A stretch of 64,000 nucleotides of DNA from JAFAGX01 sp035623255 (lineage in GTDB: Bacteria; Acidobacteriota; Terriglobia; Terriglobales; Acidobacteriaceae), in NCBI GenBank assembly GCA_035623255.1, contig DASPTU010000125.1, positions 124,001 to 188,000 of the forward strand, read 5' to 3'. This document shows, piece after piece, positions 8,509 through 18,287 of this stretch (positions within the stretch are counted from its first letter, which is position 1; each line of letters opens with the position of its first letter). The position numbers and the translations under genes were made by a program. The notes beneath the pieces were generated by a model. It made no database searches. It saw only the letters and a program-made list of their open reading frames with translations, and was not told where the DNA came from.

Positions 8509-10031
8509 TGCCAGGCGCGCAATATTTCACGGGCGTGGATTATCTTCTGTCGCTGCCCGTCATTCTGCTTACGCTCTTCGCGCTCGGTATCCTGCTCATC
8601 GACCTGATGATCCCGCCCGAGTGGAAGTGGACTAACGCGGTCACGGCCTTCATCGGAATCTTGTTCGCTGCCGCCGGCGTTCTCAAGATTCAAATCGGCC
8701 AGAACGAACTCCTGAGGCATGGCCAGCGCGTCGAATGGGCCTTCATGCACTCGATGGTGATGGACCATTTCGCCATCTACTTCACTTATCTATTTCTTGC
8801 TGGCGCGGCGCTGGCTATTCTCATTTCGGTTCGCTATCTGGAGGTTGAGCACGAAAATCATGGCGAATACTATGCCCTGATTCTCTTCTCCGTGGTCGGC
8901 ATGATCTGCATGGCTGCCGGCTACGATGTCGTGCTCATTTTCATTGGCCTCGAACTCATGGCCATCTCGACCTACGTGCTTGTCGGCTTCCTTCGCAGGG
9001 ACAAGCGCTCCAATGAAGCATCCCTGAAATATCTCTTGCTCGGGGCCTTCTCCTCAGGAATTTTTGCTTATGGTCTCTCATTGTTCTATGGCGTGACCGG
9101 CAGTACGAACCTGGCGGAAATCGCGCAAGGCGTGACTCGCGACCTGACGGCTCACCAGGGTCACGCGAGCCCAATCGTAGTTGTGGCTCTTCTCACAACC
9201 GCGGTAGGCCTATTTTTCAAGATTGCCGCCTTCCCGTTCCATCAGTGGGCACCAGACGCCTACGAAGGCGCGCCAACCAGCGTGGCCGGTTTCATGTCAG
9301 TCGCGGTAAAAGCGGCCGCATGGGCAATGCTGCTGCGCATCTTCGTCTGGGGTCTCTACCCATTGCGAGGGATCTATGTTCCGCTGGTGATTGTGGTCTC
9401 GATCATCACCATGACCGGCGCCAACCTCGCGGCGCTAACCCAAACCAACCTCAAGCGCCTGCTCGCGTATTCTTCGATCGCACACGTGGGCTATATGCTG
9501 CTCGGTTTGGTCGCGTTCGCCTCAGTTCAATATCCATCGCCGGCGTTCACCGACGGATTCCGCGGCATTCTCCTGTACTTACTGGTGTATACCTTCATGA
9601 ACATGGGTGCGTTTGCGGTTATTACTTCCCTGCGCGAGCGGGATGTCATCGGCGACGAAATCGACGACATCGCCGGTCTCTACTCCCGCGCTCCCACCGA
9701 AGCCGTCCTGATGCTTATCTTTCTTCTGTCGCTGGCCGGCATCCCGCCTCTTGCCGGCTTCTACGGAAAATACTTTATTTTTCTGAGCCTCATGGAGAGT
9801 GGTCACTATGCCTTGGCCTCGCTCGCCGTGCTCTATGCGGTTTTCGGTCTTTACTACTACATGCGGATCGCCAACGCCATGTTCATGCGCGAGGCGCTCG
9901 ATAAATCGCGCCTTCCCGTCAGTGTGGCCATGAAAGTTGCCCTGGGCGTCAGCGCCTTCGCTACTGTTTTCATTGGCATCTTTCCGGATCGCTTTATCCG
10001 ATTGGTCACCTGGGGATTGGGCATCAGCTGA
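8508..10031 (+). CDS. nuoN: NADH-quinone oxidoreductase subunit N
   Basis: Third antiporter-like subunit of complex I. I place the start at the GTG at 8508, overlapping the nuoM stop by one base and preceded by AGAGGAG at a good distance. The open frame extends 195 bp further back, but that part is the shadow of nuoM. The product is 507 aa. It carries the conserved FHQWAPDAYEGAPTSVAGFM motif, with the membrane Lys in VAVKAAA, and the TQTNLKRLLAYSSIAHVGYM segment. It is the last gene of the complex I cluster, and 72 bp separate it from ribD. Confidence 0.95.
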   Translation: MPGAQYFTGVDYLLSLPVILLTLFALGILLIDLMIPPEWKWTNAVTAFIGILFAAAGVLKIQIGQNELLRHGQRVEWAFMHSMVMDHFAIYFTYLFLAGAALAILISVRYLEVEHENHGEYYALILFSVVGMICMAAGYDVVLIFIGLELMAISTYVLVGFLRRDKRSNEASLKYLLLGAFSSGIFAYGLSLFYGVTGSTNLAEIAQGVTRDLTAHQGHASPIVVVALLTTAVGLFFKIAAFPFHQWAPDAYEGAPTSVAGFMSVAVKAAAWAMLLRIFVWGLYPLRGIYVPLVIVVSIITMTGANLAALTQTNLKRLLAYSSIAHVGYMLLGLVAFASVQYPSPAFTDGFRGILLYLLVYTFMNMGAFAVITSLRERDVIGDEIDDIAGLYSRAPTEAVLMLIFLLSLAGIPPLAGFYGKYFIFLSLMESGHYALASLAVLYAVFGLYYYMRIANAMFMREALDKSRLPVSVAMKVALGVSAFATVFIGIFPDRFIRLVTWGLGIS

Positions 10032-10103
10032 CGTTGTCAAATTCCGGGGCATCGGTTTCATTGGCTGTCCGACGGTGTCTCGGTGGTGAAATAATTAGTC
10101 TGC

Positions 10104-11270
10104 GTGACCACCTCTCACCAATCTGACGAACAATTCCTTCGTTATGCCCTCGAGTTGGCGAGGGAAGGCATTGGCCTGACTTCACCGAACCCTTGCGTTG
10201 GCGCCGTAATGGTCAACTCCGATGGCGCCATCGTCGGAAGCGGGAAATACACCTACGATGGCGTGAAGCATGCCGAAGTTCTGGCCCTCGCAGAAGCCGG
10301 GGAGAAAGCACGCGGCGCCACGTTGTACATCAACCTCGAACCATGCTCGCATCAGGGGCGCACGGGTCCGTGCGCTGATGCTTTGATCGTAGCGGGCATT
10401 GGCCGTGTGGTTGCCGGCATGAAAGATCCCAATCCCCTCGTAAGCGGAAAGGGATTTGAAAAGCTCCGCTCGGCGGGCATCTCTGTGACGTGCGGAATGC
10501 TGGAACAAGAATCCAGGGTGCTTAATGAAGCATTTGCCCGCTACATCCGCCACCGGGTTCCGCTGGTTACCTTGAAAGCTGCGATGACCCTCGACGGCAA
10601 AATCGCTCCGCCGCCCAGCGAGTCTCACAGTCCCACCGCGCTTGGAGCCGCTGGAGCGCATTCCGGCTGGATCACAAGTGAACTCGCCCGGGAACATGTG
10701 CAGGAACTTCGCCATCAGAACGACGCTATCTTGGTTGGCGTGGGCACGGTGATTGCTGATGATCCACTGCTTACCGACCGGACAGGGAAGTCGCGAAGGC
10801 ATCCCCTCCTGCGAATCATCCTCGATTCCCGGCTCCGTCTGCCATTGGAGTCACGCGTCGTGGCAACCGCACATGATGATGTGTTGGTGGTTTGCTCTTT
10901 CGCCGAGGAGAAAAAGAAAAGACAACTGACCAGGCGGGGAGTGCGAGTGCAGCAGATTCCCCAACCAACCCCGGAGGGCCATCCCGATCTTTCGGCTGTT
11001 GTCCGCCATCTTGGCGAGATGGAGATCACCAGCGTTATGATCGAAGGTGGCGCGATGGTAAATTGGGCGGCTCTGGCATCCGGCATCGTCGACAAGGTTT
11101 TTCTCTATTACGCCCCCAAGATTTTGGCCGGGACCGGGTCAATTTCCTTCGCGGGTGGATCGGGCTTTTCTCGCATTAGTGACGCGGCTTGCGTGCGATC
11201 AATTCGTTTGCATCGATTCGGAGAAGATTTTGCTGTGGAAGGCTATCTGAGAGATCCATATGAAGCGTAG
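10104..11270 (+). CDS. ribD: Bifunctional riboflavin deaminase/reductase RibD
   Basis: Catalyses the second and third steps of riboflavin synthesis: deamination of diaminohydroxyphosphoribosylaminopyrimidine, then NADPH-dependent reduction of the ribosyl side chain. The N-terminal deaminase domain (about residues 5-145) shows its zinc site: H56 with the catalytic E58 (HAEVLAL), then C81 and C90 (PCSHQGRTGPC). The C-terminal reductase domain begins near VTLKAAMTLDGKIA. The 388 aa match full-length bifunctional RibD. The start is GTG at 10104. ribE follows 58 bp downstream. No FMN-riboswitch-like leader fits into the 72-bp gap before it. Confidence 0.95.
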   Translation: MTTSHQSDEQFLRYALELAREGIGLTSPNPCVGAVMVNSDGAIVGSGKYTYDGVKHAEVLALAEAGEKARGATLYINLEPCSHQGRTGPCADALIVAGIGRVVAGMKDPNPLVSGKGFEKLRSAGISVTCGMLEQESRVLNEAFARYIRHRVPLVTLKAAMTLDGKIAPPPSESHSPTALGAAGAHSGWITSELAREHVQELRHQNDAILVGVGTVIADDPLLTDRTGKSRRHPLLRIILDSRLRLPLESRVVATAHDDVLVVCSFAEEKKKRQLTRRGVRVQQIPQPTPEGHPDLSAVVRHLGEMEITSVMIEGGAMVNWAALASGIVDKVFLYYAPKILAGTGSISFAGGSGFSRISDAACVRSIRLHRFGEDFAVEGYLRDPYEA

Positions 11271-11328
11271 ATTAAGAGGCCCGTTGTTTGGATATTGCTA
11301 AATACTGAATGTGCATCGCTGAGGTTTT

Positions 11329-11973
11329 ATGTTCACCGGCATAATTGAAGAAGTTGGACGTGTTGAAAGGATTGCTCACGAGGGCGAGAATCGGCGGCTT
11401 ACAGTTTCATCATCCCAATTGATTAGAGAACTCAAGAAGGGCGACAGTATTGCCGTAAGCGGCGTATGCCTGACTGCCGTCGACATTACGCCCGCTTCCG
11501 TGGGTTTCGACTTGGCTGAGGAGACTTGGAACCGTACATCATTTTCACGCATCCACGAAGGCGCTCTGGTAAACCTGGAGCTCCCCATGCGCGCCGATGG
11601 GCGTTTTGGCGGGCACATCGTCCAGGGCCACGTAGATGGTACCGGCAAGTTCCTCGCCCTCGAACCGATTTCCGGTACCGACAATTATTGGCTGCGAATC
11701 GAGATTCCTCCAGACCTTGCGCGCTACGTAATCTTCAAGGGCTCGCTGTCGATTGAAGGGATCAGCCTAACCGTGGCTGGCATTGAGGGCAGCAAGGTCA
11801 CCGTCGCCATCATTCCGCACACAGTTGAGATGACAAACTTAAGCTCCCTCAAGCGCGGCGATCCGGTCAACCTCGAAGTCGACGTGATTGCAAAATACGT
11901 CGAGAAGATGCTGCAAGGTGACTCCGCTGGCAGTTCAATCACGGTCGAGCGGCTGGTAGAGGCGGGGTTTTAG
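11329..11973 (+). CDS. ribE: Riboflavin synthase, alpha subunit
   Basis: Converts two molecules of 6,7-dimethyl-8-ribityllumazine into riboflavin and the pyrimidinedione precursor. It begins with the family-typical MFTGIIEEVG, and its 214 aa hold the two lumazine-binding barrel repeats (about residues 1-95 and 96-195). The linker GGHIVQGHVDGTG and the second-repeat SIEGISLTV are typical. It pairs with ribD upstream. ribBA and ribH are not in the window. It converges on the ABC ATPase gene, with only 3 bp between the stop codons. Confidence 0.95.
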   Translation: MFTGIIEEVGRVERIAHEGENRRLTVSSSQLIRELKKGDSIAVSGVCLTAVDITPASVGFDLAEETWNRTSFSRIHEGALVNLELPMRADGRFGGHIVQGHVDGTGKFLALEPISGTDNYWLRIEIPPDLARYVIFKGSLSIEGISLTVAGIEGSKVTVAIIPHTVEMTNLSSLKRGDPVNLEVDVIAKYVEKMLQGDSAGSSITVERLVEAGF

Positions 11974-11976
11974 ACC

Positions 11977-12744
11977 TCAGGCTGGCAAATCCAGTTCGTC
12001 CAGCTCCAAGAATTCCTGCACAATCGGATGGTCGGACTTTTCCATCTCCGGATACGTACCGAAAAAAATCACCTTGGCTTCGTGCAGGAAGACCACGCGG
12101 TCTGCGAGCTTTTTGGCTAGCCGCATATCGTGGGTCACGACCACGCTGGTGAGGTGCAATTGTGCCTTGAGTCGCTTGATTAGGTCTCCCAGCAGTTGCG
12201 CCATGAGCGGATCTACCATCGTCGTGGGCTCGTCGTAGAGTATGCACTCAGGACGGGCCGCCAGTGCCCGGGCAATGGCAACCGAGCGCTTCATCCCGGT
12301 TGACAAGTCCGAGGGCAGCATGTCGCGCATCTCTCTCACTCCGACCATGTCCAGCAGCCCGTCCACAACCTGCAGGATTTGCTCCTCTGTCAGGTCTTTG
12401 TGTTCCCTTAAAGGAAAAGCCACGTTTTCGCCGACGGTCAGGGAATCGAACAATGCTCCGTTCTGAAAGACCATGGTGACTTTTTTGCGGATCGGTTCTA
12501 GCTGCGCCTCCGTGTAGTCCGTGATGTCCTCGTAGGCAACAATCACTCGGCCGGAGTCTGGCTTCATAAATCCCATGATGGTTTGCAGAGACACCGATTT
12601 CCCGACACCACTTCGGCCCAGGATGCAAACCGTCTCGGAAGGCATCACATCGAAGCTGACATCCTTCAGGACGTGATTGTCACCGAATGATTTCGATACA
12701 TCTTTGAACTCGATATAAGGACCCGTCGGTGCAGTGCTGCCCAT
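11977..12744 (-). CDS. MlaF-like ABC transporter ATP-binding protein
   Basis: Cytoplasmic ATPase of the Mla/Mce lipid-transport type, which drives phospholipid movement between membranes. Walker A is GRSGVGKS (43-50), Walker B is CILYDEP (167-173) and the H-loop is VVTHD. The signature is LSTGM (147-151), with Thr in place of the second Gly of the usual LSGGM. The resemblance to MlaF rests on KSVSLQTIMGFMKPDSG, the VFQNGALFDSLTVGENVAFPL region and DEPTTMVDP. The expected MlaE permease and MlaD/MCE partner are not next to it in this window, so its transporter must be assembled from genes elsewhere. It is transcribed divergently from nth. Confidence 0.85.
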   Translation of the reverse strand: MGSTAPTGPYIEFKDVSKSFGDNHVLKDVSFDVMPSETVCILGRSGVGKSVSLQTIMGFMKPDSGRVIVAYEDITDYTEAQLEPIRKKVTMVFQNGALFDSLTVGENVAFPLREHKDLTEEQILQVVDGLLDMVGVREMRDMLPSDLSTGMKRSVAIARALAARPECILYDEPTTMVDPLMAQLLGDLIKRLKAQLHLTSVVVTHDMRLAKKLADRVVFLHEAKVIFFGTYPEMEKSDHPIVQEFLELDELDLPA

Positions 12745-12839
12745 GGCTTTCGCATGCTGATGATAAATGATCCTGCGTCTCCCGCCGCTTGTGCAGGAAT
12801 TCCTTCTGCTAACATTGATTTTTCATTGGGGAGAGCAAG

Positions 12840-13688
12840 ATGGCACGCGGTGTAATTCCTCGCCAACCGGCCAAGACCGGAAGACACGAACGAGCTAGAA
12901 CCTCGCCGATCTCCAAGCAGCCGGCCGGAGCTCGCGGGACCCGGTCGTTGCGCGCCGACGTGAAGCCCGCCCGCAAACCAGGATTGCCGAAATCTGCCGC
13001 AGCCAAGCGCTACAATCCGCTCGCCCCGGAGCGGGTTTCCGAGATTCTGAAGCGCCTTGATCAGCTTTATCCCGACGTTACGTGCGCCCTGACCCATCGT
13101 AGTGCGTGGGAATTGCTAGTGGCCACGATCCTCTCGGCGCAATCGACCGATGCGAATGTAAACCGCGTTACCCCGGAGCTGTTCCGGAAATATCCGGCAG
13201 TACAGGATTTCGCAGCACTCCAGCCGGAGCAACTAGAACCCGACGTTCGCTCGACAGGCTTCTTTCGCAACAAGTCGAAATCTGTCGTCGGTGCGGCCAG
13301 GAAAATTGTGAGTGACTTCGGCGGCGAAGTGCCGAATGAAATGGACGAGTTGCTCACCTTGCCCGGAGTTGCCCGAAAGACGGCCAACGTCGTCCTGGGA
13401 ACGTGGTTCAAGAAGGCCGTAGGCATAGTCGTCGATACTCACGTCACGCGGCTTAGCCGACGGCTGGAGCTGACGAAGAACAGCGATCCGGCCAAAATCG
13501 AACAGGACCTGATGAAGATTATTCCGCAGGAGAAATGGATTCTGTTCGCTCACCAACTCATCTGGCACGGACGCAAATTGTGCATGGCGCGGAGCCCCAA
13601 GTGTGCCGAATGTCTGCTGGAAAACATCTGCCACGCTGCAGACAAGACATGGAGCACCGTCGAGATTCACAAAGACGCAAAGCCATAA
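12840..13688 (+). CDS. nth: Endonuclease III
   Basis: Base-excision-repair DNA glycosylase and AP lyase that removes oxidised pyrimidines. The helix-hairpin-helix LLTLPGVARKTANVV carries the catalytic Lys K180, and the catalytic Asp is D199 in VVDTHVTR. The C-terminal [4Fe-4S] loop has the C-X6-C-X2-C-X5-C spacing (C248, C255, C258, C264). The protein is 282 aa because of a basic, Pro/Ala-rich extension of about 55 residues before the core, possibly a nonspecific DNA-binding tail. The ATG at 12840 follows GGGGAGAGCAAG. A later start would remove the tail. Confidence 0.93.
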   Translation: MARGVIPRQPAKTGRHERARTSPISKQPAGARGTRSLRADVKPARKPGLPKSAAAKRYNPLAPERVSEILKRLDQLYPDVTCALTHRSAWELLVATILSAQSTDANVNRVTPELFRKYPAVQDFAALQPEQLEPDVRSTGFFRNKSKSVVGAARKIVSDFGGEVPNEMDELLTLPGVARKTANVVLGTWFKKAVGIVVDTHVTRLSRRLELTKNSDPAKIEQDLMKIIPQEKWILFAHQLIWHGRKLCMARSPKCAECLLENICHAADKTWSTVEIHKDAKP

Positions 13689-13782
13689 CTGTTGTCGTGC
13701 AGTTCTTCGCCGAACGAAGACGCGCTTCCGCTCAAGATAATGGTCTCTGTCTGCTAAACTTTTGTGTCTAGCGCCAATCCTT

Positions 13783-15765
13783 ATGCGTATCTTCATCCTG
13801 TTTGTTATGGTCGTACTTATGAGCACCTTGGTCGTTCCCCAGACCCTGCCTGTTCCGCAGGCCATTACCGATCCTAAGCAGATCACCAGCAAGCCGAACG
13901 CAAATGTAGAACAGAACCAACAGAGCCTCACCATCGAAAAGCTGTACATGACGCGCCAGGTGGGCCGGGCGTCGTGGTCGCCGGACGGGAAAAACATTGT
14001 TTTCGTCAGCAACATCAGCGGACGAAATAATCTGTGGCTGGTGCCATCGGCGGGTGGCTGGCCGACACAGCTTACCGTCAGTGATCAGCGGCAGACTGCA
14101 CCGACCTGGTCACCGGATGGCAAGTGGATCGCGTATCAATCTGACTACGACGGCGATGAGCAGTGGGACATCTTCATCGTCTCGCCGAAAACCGGCCAGG
14201 TGGTGAATCTCACCCATACCCGCGAGATTGCCGAGATGAACCCGCGCTGGTCGGCCGACAGCCGCTATCTGGCATACATGGTCAAGCCGAAAACTTCTTC
14301 GGTGTTCGAGATTGATGTTTTCGACATGCTGGTGCGGGAAGTCAGGCATGTGACTACTGGCACGCCCGCCGACAAGCTGAATGAAAATCCCAGCTGGTCT
14401 GATGATGGGAAGTGGATCATCTACACCCAGCGCCAGGCCAAAGGCACAGACTCGGATATTTTCATCGCCGATGTGGCGACCGGGCAAAGCACCTTACTTA
14501 CCCCCCACTCTGGCGAATCAATCTATTCTGCCAACGACATCTCACCCGACGGCGAGAAGCTGCTCATCACCTCCAACGCGGCGAATGGTTATGAGAATGT
14601 GGGTTTACTTGACATCGCCGCTAAGAAAATCTCATGGCTCACCAAAGATAAATGGGAAATCAGCGGCGCCAACTTTTCTCCCGATGGGAAGTTCGTCATG
14701 TGGACCGCGAATGTTGACGGTAACATCGGCATCTATCTGCACAATCTTGCGACTGATACAACCAGGGAATTGCCTTTGCCTAAAGGTGTGAACCAGCCGG
14801 TCGGGGAGCATTCCCCATTTAGTCCGGATGGTACGAGGCTGCTCTATAACCACAACGGTCCCAATGCACCAGGAGACTTGTGGACTTATCACCTGGCAAG
14901 TGGCAAGTCCGAGCAGATAACCCATTCGCTGGTAGCGGGTGTGCACTCGGAAGACATGGTCGAGCCGTTTCTGGTTCACTATCCCAGCCGCGACGGCAAG
15001 TGGACGATCTCTGCTTTCGTCTACGTGCCGTACAACATGGTGCGGAACGGGCAGAATGCGGCGATGGTTTACGTCCATGGCGGGCCAACGTCACAGACTG
15101 TCAATTCGTTCAACCGCTTCATCCAGCACATGGTCAATCAGGGATACATGGTGATTGCGCCCAACTATCGCGGCTCAACCGGCTACGGTAAAGAATTCCA
15201 GGAGGCCAACCTGTTCGATATGGGTGGCGGCGACCTGCAGGACGTGCTGGCTGCGGCTGATCTCATCAAACAAACCGGTTATCTCGATCCCAAGAAGATC
15301 GTGCTGGTGGGGGGCAGCTATGGCGGATACATGACCATGATGGGCGTTACCAAAGCGCCCGATGTCTGGGCCGCGGGTGTTCCCATCGTGCCTTTCGTCA
15401 ATTGGTTCACCGAAATTCAGAATGAAGATCCAGTGCTGCAGCAGTCGGATTTGGCGACGATGGGCAATCCAGAAAAAAACAAGGACCTCTATCACGATCG
15501 CTCGCCGATTTTCTTTGTCGACCAGATCAAAGCGCCGTTGCTGCTCCTTGCCGGTGGACACGATCCCCGGTGTCCACACGAAGAATCACAGCAAGTGGTG
15601 GATGAGATCAAAAAACGCGGCGGGACCGTGGAACTAAAGATTTACGAAAATGAGGGACACGGGTTTGCCCGCGTTGAGAACCAGATTGACGCCTACAAGC
15701 GCGCCGCGGATTTCATCAAAGCTCATGTGCCTCCAGCCGAGTGCGGCTGCTCGGTGCCCCAATAG
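13783..15765 (+). CDS. Secreted S9-family prolyl oligopeptidase
   Basis: Exported serine peptidase of the dipeptidyl-peptidase/acylaminoacyl-peptidase type. I chose the ATG at 13783 because it starts a good signal peptide (MRIFILFVMVVLMSTLVVPQ). An upstream in-frame TTG at 13762 adds only seven residues. The N-terminal half has at least seven PD40-type blades, such as WSPDGKNIVF, WSPDGKWIAYQS and FSPDGKFVMW, forming the beta-propeller. The C-terminal alpha/beta hydrolase has the triad S512 (GGSYGGY), D594 (GGHDPRCP) and H626 (NEGHGF). It probably degrades peptides in the periplasm. Confidence 0.9.
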   Translation: MRIFILFVMVVLMSTLVVPQTLPVPQAITDPKQITSKPNANVEQNQQSLTIEKLYMTRQVGRASWSPDGKNIVFVSNISGRNNLWLVPSAGGWPTQLTVSDQRQTAPTWSPDGKWIAYQSDYDGDEQWDIFIVSPKTGQVVNLTHTREIAEMNPRWSADSRYLAYMVKPKTSSVFEIDVFDMLVREVRHVTTGTPADKLNENPSWSDDGKWIIYTQRQAKGTDSDIFIADVATGQSTLLTPHSGESIYSANDISPDGEKLLITSNAANGYENVGLLDIAAKKISWLTKDKWEISGANFSPDGKFVMWTANVDGNIGIYLHNLATDTTRELPLPKGVNQPVGEHSPFSPDGTRLLYNHNGPNAPGDLWTYHLASGKSEQITHSLVAGVHSEDMVEPFLVHYPSRDGKWTISAFVYVPYNMVRNGQNAAMVYVHGGPTSQTVNSFNRFIQHMVNQGYMVIAPNYRGSTGYGKEFQEANLFDMGGGDLQDVLAAADLIKQTGYLDPKKIVLVGGSYGGYMTMMGVTKAPDVWAAGVPIVPFVNWFTEIQNEDPVLQQSDLATMGNPEKNKDLYHDRSPIFFVDQIKAPLLLLAGGHDPRCPHEESQQVVDEIKKRGGTVELKIYENEGHGFARVENQIDAYKRAADFIKAHVPPAECGCSVPQ

Positions 15766-15790
15766 CTGGAAACTTCCGGTGTGCGTCCGC

Positions 15791-17143
15791 TCAGCGACTG
15801 GCAGGAAGGGGATAGTAGCCTGCTTTGGCGTAGACGTTCACGCAGGGACGCAGGTCCGACGTGTTGCATCCGGGGCGGTCCACCCGGACTTCAATGTCGC
15901 GTCGCGTATCGCTCGGCGTGGCTCGTGTAATGTAACCCAACGTGTACTGGTTGCGTGCATCGCCCATCAGGCGCGAGTAAACGTCCTCAATGGCAGACTT
16001 GGAATATTCGCTCAGCACTTCACCCCCAGTCGCATTGGCGTACCTCGGCAAAATATTGCTGTAACCCTGGCCGGGAATATGAAATTTCTCCAGCGCACGG
16101 TAGCCGGGAATTGCCGACGATCCTACTGCCACTCCGTAGAGCATAACGCTGTTGGAGAGCAGCACTTGCATGACCGAGCTATAGCTGGCTTCGCTGCGAT
16201 ACTCACGTCCATCGCTGATGACAAAGATGACCTTGCGGCGGGCTTTGTCCTGTTGCCCCAAGTCCAGAGCAGCTTTGAGAATCGCATCATTCAGTGCGTG
16301 CGCTCGTTTGGAAGGCGTAATTACAGGGCTGGTGGGTTGGCCCACAGGAACGCCATTCACCACCGGGCCTTGTGGTCCCAGTGGCCCACCCGTAACCGGG
16401 ACTCCATCGTTTTCGCCGGGTACAGGTCGCAACTGATTCAGCTTGGCGTCGAGTTCACGGCCGACCGCCTGGAAATCAGCCAGCCTCGTCACATTCTCGT
16501 CATAGACATAAAGTGCGACTTCATCAAATTGGCTGAACGCGCCTTCGAGCGCCGAGAAACTGGCTTTAACTTTTTCTAATGTCGTATCCGGCAAACCGAG
16601 ATCCAACACAACGGCCGTCGAAAGCGCGAATGGATCACTGGTAAAAAAATTCATGGTTTGCTTCTTGCCGTTCTCAAAAACGGAGAAGTCCTTGGCTACA
16701 AGCCCACTCACTAATAGTCCCGTGTCATCGGTCACCCGAACCGGAACGACCACCTGATTGACGTTCCGCACGATGCGATAGAGTTCTTCTTGCACACCGG
16801 GTTTCGGAGTGGTGCTACTCGGTGGCACTGTTGTAATTTTCATCGGAGGCGGTGGCCCCGGTGCTTCACCGCCTGGAGTCTCGGCAGGAGTCGAAGACGA
16901 AGGCGGTGCCTCATTCGGAGGCACTGGTGGAGCCGACTCCTTGGAGGTTGGTTCCTTTGTCTGCGGAGTTTGCGGCTCTGGCGCAGGTGGAGGGGGCGGT
17001 TGCACTGCAGAGGGCGCGTCGGGAATGTTTTGACTTGATTGCTGTTGAGCTATTCCTGTGCTCACTCCGAGCAGCAAAAGACACGCCAGCAACAACCCGG
17101 CGGAAAGTCTTTTTCCAACCCTTCTCACTGCATTGAAACCCAC
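15791..17143 (-). CDS. VWFA-related protein with degenerate MIDAS
   Basis: Secreted protein with the acidobacterial VWFA-related domain. A hydrophobic signal segment lies at about residues 12-32. A long Pro/Ala/Glu-rich linker follows to about residue 115, and the VWFA fold runs from there to the C-terminus. The metal-ion site DxSxS, expected at the end of the first strand, reads DLGLP (181-185), so metal binding is probably lost. A Gly/Pro-rich loop (PVTGGPLGPQGPVVNGVPVG) interrupts the domain. The ending RNQYTLGYITRATPS...GYYPL matches the two other VWFA proteins nearby. The start is GTG at 17143. The exact function is unknown; a surface adhesion or scaffold role is an inference. Confidence 0.8.
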   Translation of the reverse strand: MGFNAVRRVGKRLSAGLLLACLLLLGVSTGIAQQQSSQNIPDAPSAVQPPPPPAPEPQTPQTKEPTSKESAPPVPPNEAPPSSSTPAETPGGEAPGPPPPMKITTVPPSSTTPKPGVQEELYRIVRNVNQVVVPVRVTDDTGLLVSGLVAKDFSVFENGKKQTMNFFTSDPFALSTAVVLDLGLPDTTLEKVKASFSALEGAFSQFDEVALYVYDENVTRLADFQAVGRELDAKLNQLRPVPGENDGVPVTGGPLGPQGPVVNGVPVGQPTSPVITPSKRAHALNDAILKAALDLGQQDKARRKVIFVISDGREYRSEASYSSVMQVLLSNSVMLYGVAVGSSAIPGYRALEKFHIPGQGYSNILPRYANATGGEVLSEYSKSAIEDVYSRLMGDARNQYTLGYITRATPSDTRRDIEVRVDRPGCNTSDLRPCVNVYAKAGYYPLPASR

Positions 17144-17243
17144 TGTATCTTTAAACCTTCCACGCTTGGGATGCTGAAGCTTGCCATTTGTTGCATCTAA
17201 CGCTTAAAGGATAGACTAACAAAAAGCCAAAGAGAAAACCCTT

Positions 17244-18278
17244 ATGTTAAAAGCTCCTTCGCTTCGGGTAGTTGGCCTGTTAGCAATGTTGCTCGCCGTG
17301 GGTGCGTTTGTTTGGGCTCAGGCACCTCCGCAAACCTCCGATCAGAATCAAGACCAGGACCAGGCCGCCGAAACTCTTAAGGTTAACGTCAACGTCGTGC
17401 AACTCTTCTTTAATGTGAAGGATAAGAAGGGTGGGCTCATCCCCAACCTGAAGAAAGAGGACTTCCAGATTTTCGAGGACGGTAAGCCGCAAACCATCAA
17501 GTACTTTGCGGCCGAATCAAATCTCCCGCTGACCCTCGGCATCTTGATTGACTCCAGCGGAAGCCAGGCCCGGGTGCTGGATATGGAAAAAGAGGTGGGC
17601 GGGGACTTTCTCAACCAGATCCTGCGGGACAAAGATTTAGCCTTCGTCATCAGCTTTGACGTGGATGTTGATCTGTTGCAGGACTTCACCAATTCCGTTC
17701 ATTTGCTCAAGGTCGCTCTCAACAGTGCGAAGATCAACACCGCGGGTGGAGGCGGTGGCGGCATCCCCGGCCTTGGCGGAGGCACGATTCCGACCCAGGG
17801 CACGCCGCGAGGCACGCTGCTTTACGACGCGGTTTACCTCGCTTCCCACGATGAACTGGCCCAGCAGGTGGGCCGCAAGGCGATGATTCTGCTGACCGAC
17901 GGCGAGGACCAGGGCAGCCGCCTGAAGATCAGGGATGCCATCGAAGCGGCGCAGAAATCGGACAGCATCGTGTATGTGCTTCTATGCGCTGATCGCGGCT
18001 TTTACGGCGCCTTTGGCGGTTACTCCGGCGATCGCGAAATGAGGAAGCTGACCGAGGAGACCGGCGGCCGCGTCATCGAAGTGGGCAACAAGTTTGACAA
18101 GCTGAAACAGGGCTTCGATCAGATCGCCAACGAACTGCGCAGCCAGTACAACATCGGCTACACCCCAATCAATTCCAAGCTCGACGGCAGCTACCGCAAA
18201 GTCGAGATTCGAACCGGCAACAAGGATTACCGGATTCAGTCCCGCGCCGGCTACTACGCCGTTCAGAAGAGGGATTAG
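17244..18278 (+). CDS. VWFA-related secreted protein, intact MIDAS
   Basis: 344-aa exported protein with a signal peptide (hydrophobic residues 8-26), a short Gln/Asp-rich spacer and the acidobacterial VWFA-related domain. The metal-binding motif DSSGS at 103-107 is intact. A glycine-rich insertion (GGGGGGIPGLGGG) lies around residues 170-185. The C-terminal signature ELRSQYNIGYTP...RAGYYAV is shared with the genes at 15791 and 18769. It is transcribed divergently from the 15791-17143 gene across a 100-bp spacer, so the pair may be co-regulated. The start is supported by an AAAGAGAA stretch upstream. Confidence 0.85.
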   Translation: MLKAPSLRVVGLLAMLLAVGAFVWAQAPPQTSDQNQDQDQAAETLKVNVNVVQLFFNVKDKKGGLIPNLKKEDFQIFEDGKPQTIKYFAAESNLPLTLGILIDSSGSQARVLDMEKEVGGDFLNQILRDKDLAFVISFDVDVDLLQDFTNSVHLLKVALNSAKINTAGGGGGGIPGLGGGTIPTQGTPRGTLLYDAVYLASHDELAQQVGRKAMILLTDGEDQGSRLKIRDAIEAAQKSDSIVYVLLCADRGFYGAFGGYSGDREMRKLTEETGGRVIEVGNKFDKLKQGFDQIANELRSQYNIGYTPINSKLDGSYRKVEIRTGNKDYRIQSRAGYYAVQKRD

Positions 18279-18287
18279 TACGGGTGG

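Noticed and set aside
10032..10103. FMN riboswitch before ribD
   Set aside because: The gap is only 72 bp and has none of the conserved RFN elements.
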